The notes beneath the pieces were generated by a model. That model saw only the letters and a program-made list of their open reading frames with translations, was not told where the DNA came from and did no database searches. 64,000 nucleotides of DNA, from positions 92,118 to 156,117 of the forward strand of contig JPHH03000071.1 in the NCBI GenBank assembly GCA_000750105.3, read 5' to 3'. Within the stretch, counting starts at the first letter, position 1. Each line of letters opens with the position of its first letter. This DNA comes from Tolypocladium sp. Sup5 PDA-1. Taxonomy: Eukaryota > Ascomycota > Sordariomycetes > Hypocreales > Ophiocordycipitaceae. Shown piece after piece: positions 63,449-64,000 of the stretch. Position numbers and translations under genes: made by a program.

Positions 63449-64000
63449 GTGTTAGTGCAGACCCCTGACCAGAAAAACGGAAAACATAAAAAAGTGGAGG
63501 AATATTGGGACGCCTAGCGAGTCTGTAGGTATAAGAGAGACGTCTGTGTCCCTATAAATAGATGGTCCCCTATGCACGCATCGACGCAAGTCGTAACGTT
63601 CATGAGCTTTTGAGATTCTAATAATGAAAAATCCTAGTTAATTCCTCCTATATTTTTGAGATAGCCGTGGTTGCCTCTCCTTGCCTCTTTACCTTTGACT
63701 TATACGATATAAAGACCTATTTATATAGGCGTTGATTTATAGACTATACGCCGCTATGCTAATATTCTAACTTATACGGAGACGGTCGCTCTAACTTACA
63801 CGATAACGGTCGCTCTAACTTATACGATAATAGTCGCTCTAACTTATACGGGGATACCCGTCTTATCTTACGCGTTAAGTAGCGCACTAACTTACACGAC
63901 GACTCGTGTCACTGACTAATAGCTAACTTCTTGGGCAGGGACCGACTCTATGACTTACACGACGATCGTTGCACTCGGCCTTTAGTATGTTCGTTCCCCC
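63449..64000 (+). mobile_element. left end of a younger LTR-type element
   Basis: At 63449-63450 the RIP texture stops and sequence beginning TGTTAGTGCAGACCCCTGAC starts. It contains a TATAAATAG box (about 63555) and leads into tandem repeats near 63767. A TG start, a promoter within 110 bp and repeat-rich leader DNA suit a 5' LTR; the element continues beyond the window, so its other end and coding part are not visible. Confidence 0.5.
63767..63864 (+). repeat. 24-bp tandem repeats
   Basis: Three consecutive 24-bp units, at 63767, 63791 and 63815, follow CTAACTTAYACGRNRAYRGTCGCT. A fourth diverged unit starts at 63839, and scattered CTAACTTACACGACG-like copies continue to about 63975. Confidence 0.85.

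Overview
The window comes from a filamentous ascomycete, most likely a member of the Hypocreales. Evidence: short GT-AG introns of 50-90 nt with CTAAC/CTGAC-like branch sites, two Zn(II)2Cys6 regulators, secondary-metabolite enzymes, a secreted ribotoxin of the hirsutellin type, and transposons carrying the CpA-to-TpA scars of repeat-induced point mutation (RIP). No rRNA, tRNA or CRISPR was seen. Most of the sequence is accessory DNA in which decayed genes outnumber intact ones.

1-16.3 kb is a ruined biosynthetic cluster: a Zn2Cys6 regulator running off the left edge (open frame), a farnesyl/geranyl diphosphate synthase pseudogene, a DMATS-type aromatic prenyltransferase with a frameshift, an acetoacetyl-CoA-synthetase-like ligase pseudogene, a non-reducing PKS relic (AT-PT-ACP, KS missing, no TE), a P450 N-terminal stub, a 5'-truncated LINE with a 14-bp target duplication, and an intact MFS transporter. 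The combination recalls the viridicatumtoxin (vrt) type of prenylated polyketide pathway.

16.8-26.1 kb holds an intact aminoglycoside-phosphotransferase-like kinase, a small Cys-rich protein, a dispersed repeat whose inverted partner lies at 8.6 kb, a decayed trans-enoyl reductase fused directly to the KR-ACP-C-A part of a PKS-NRPS, CHAT-domain debris, and an intact DUF3632 gene.

27.3-37.3 kb is closer to ordinary gene space: a ribotoxin gene with an early stop codon, an intact Zn2Cys6/Fungal_trans_2 regulator, an intact four-exon ERG4-type sterol C-24(28) reductase, a 3-ketosphinganine reductase pseudogene with its introns preserved, and an RTA1-family membrane protein whose exons do not join in frame.

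37.9-43.1 kb contains a RIP-mutated Fot1/pogo transposon with intact TIRs and TA duplication, sitting in the 3' part of a decayed regulator gene, followed by an intact alginate-lyase-family gene. 43-47 kb holds unrecognised degenerate coding relics. 48.3-54.9 kb carries a GT90 (CAP10-like) glycosyltransferase and a large secreted protein (929 aa, three exons). From about 57.4 kb to the right edge is RIP-saturated repeat DNA with a Ty3/Gypsy corpse on the minus strand, a short unmutated insertion at 61.3 kb, and the start of a younger LTR-like element with 24-bp tandem repeats at 63.45 kb.
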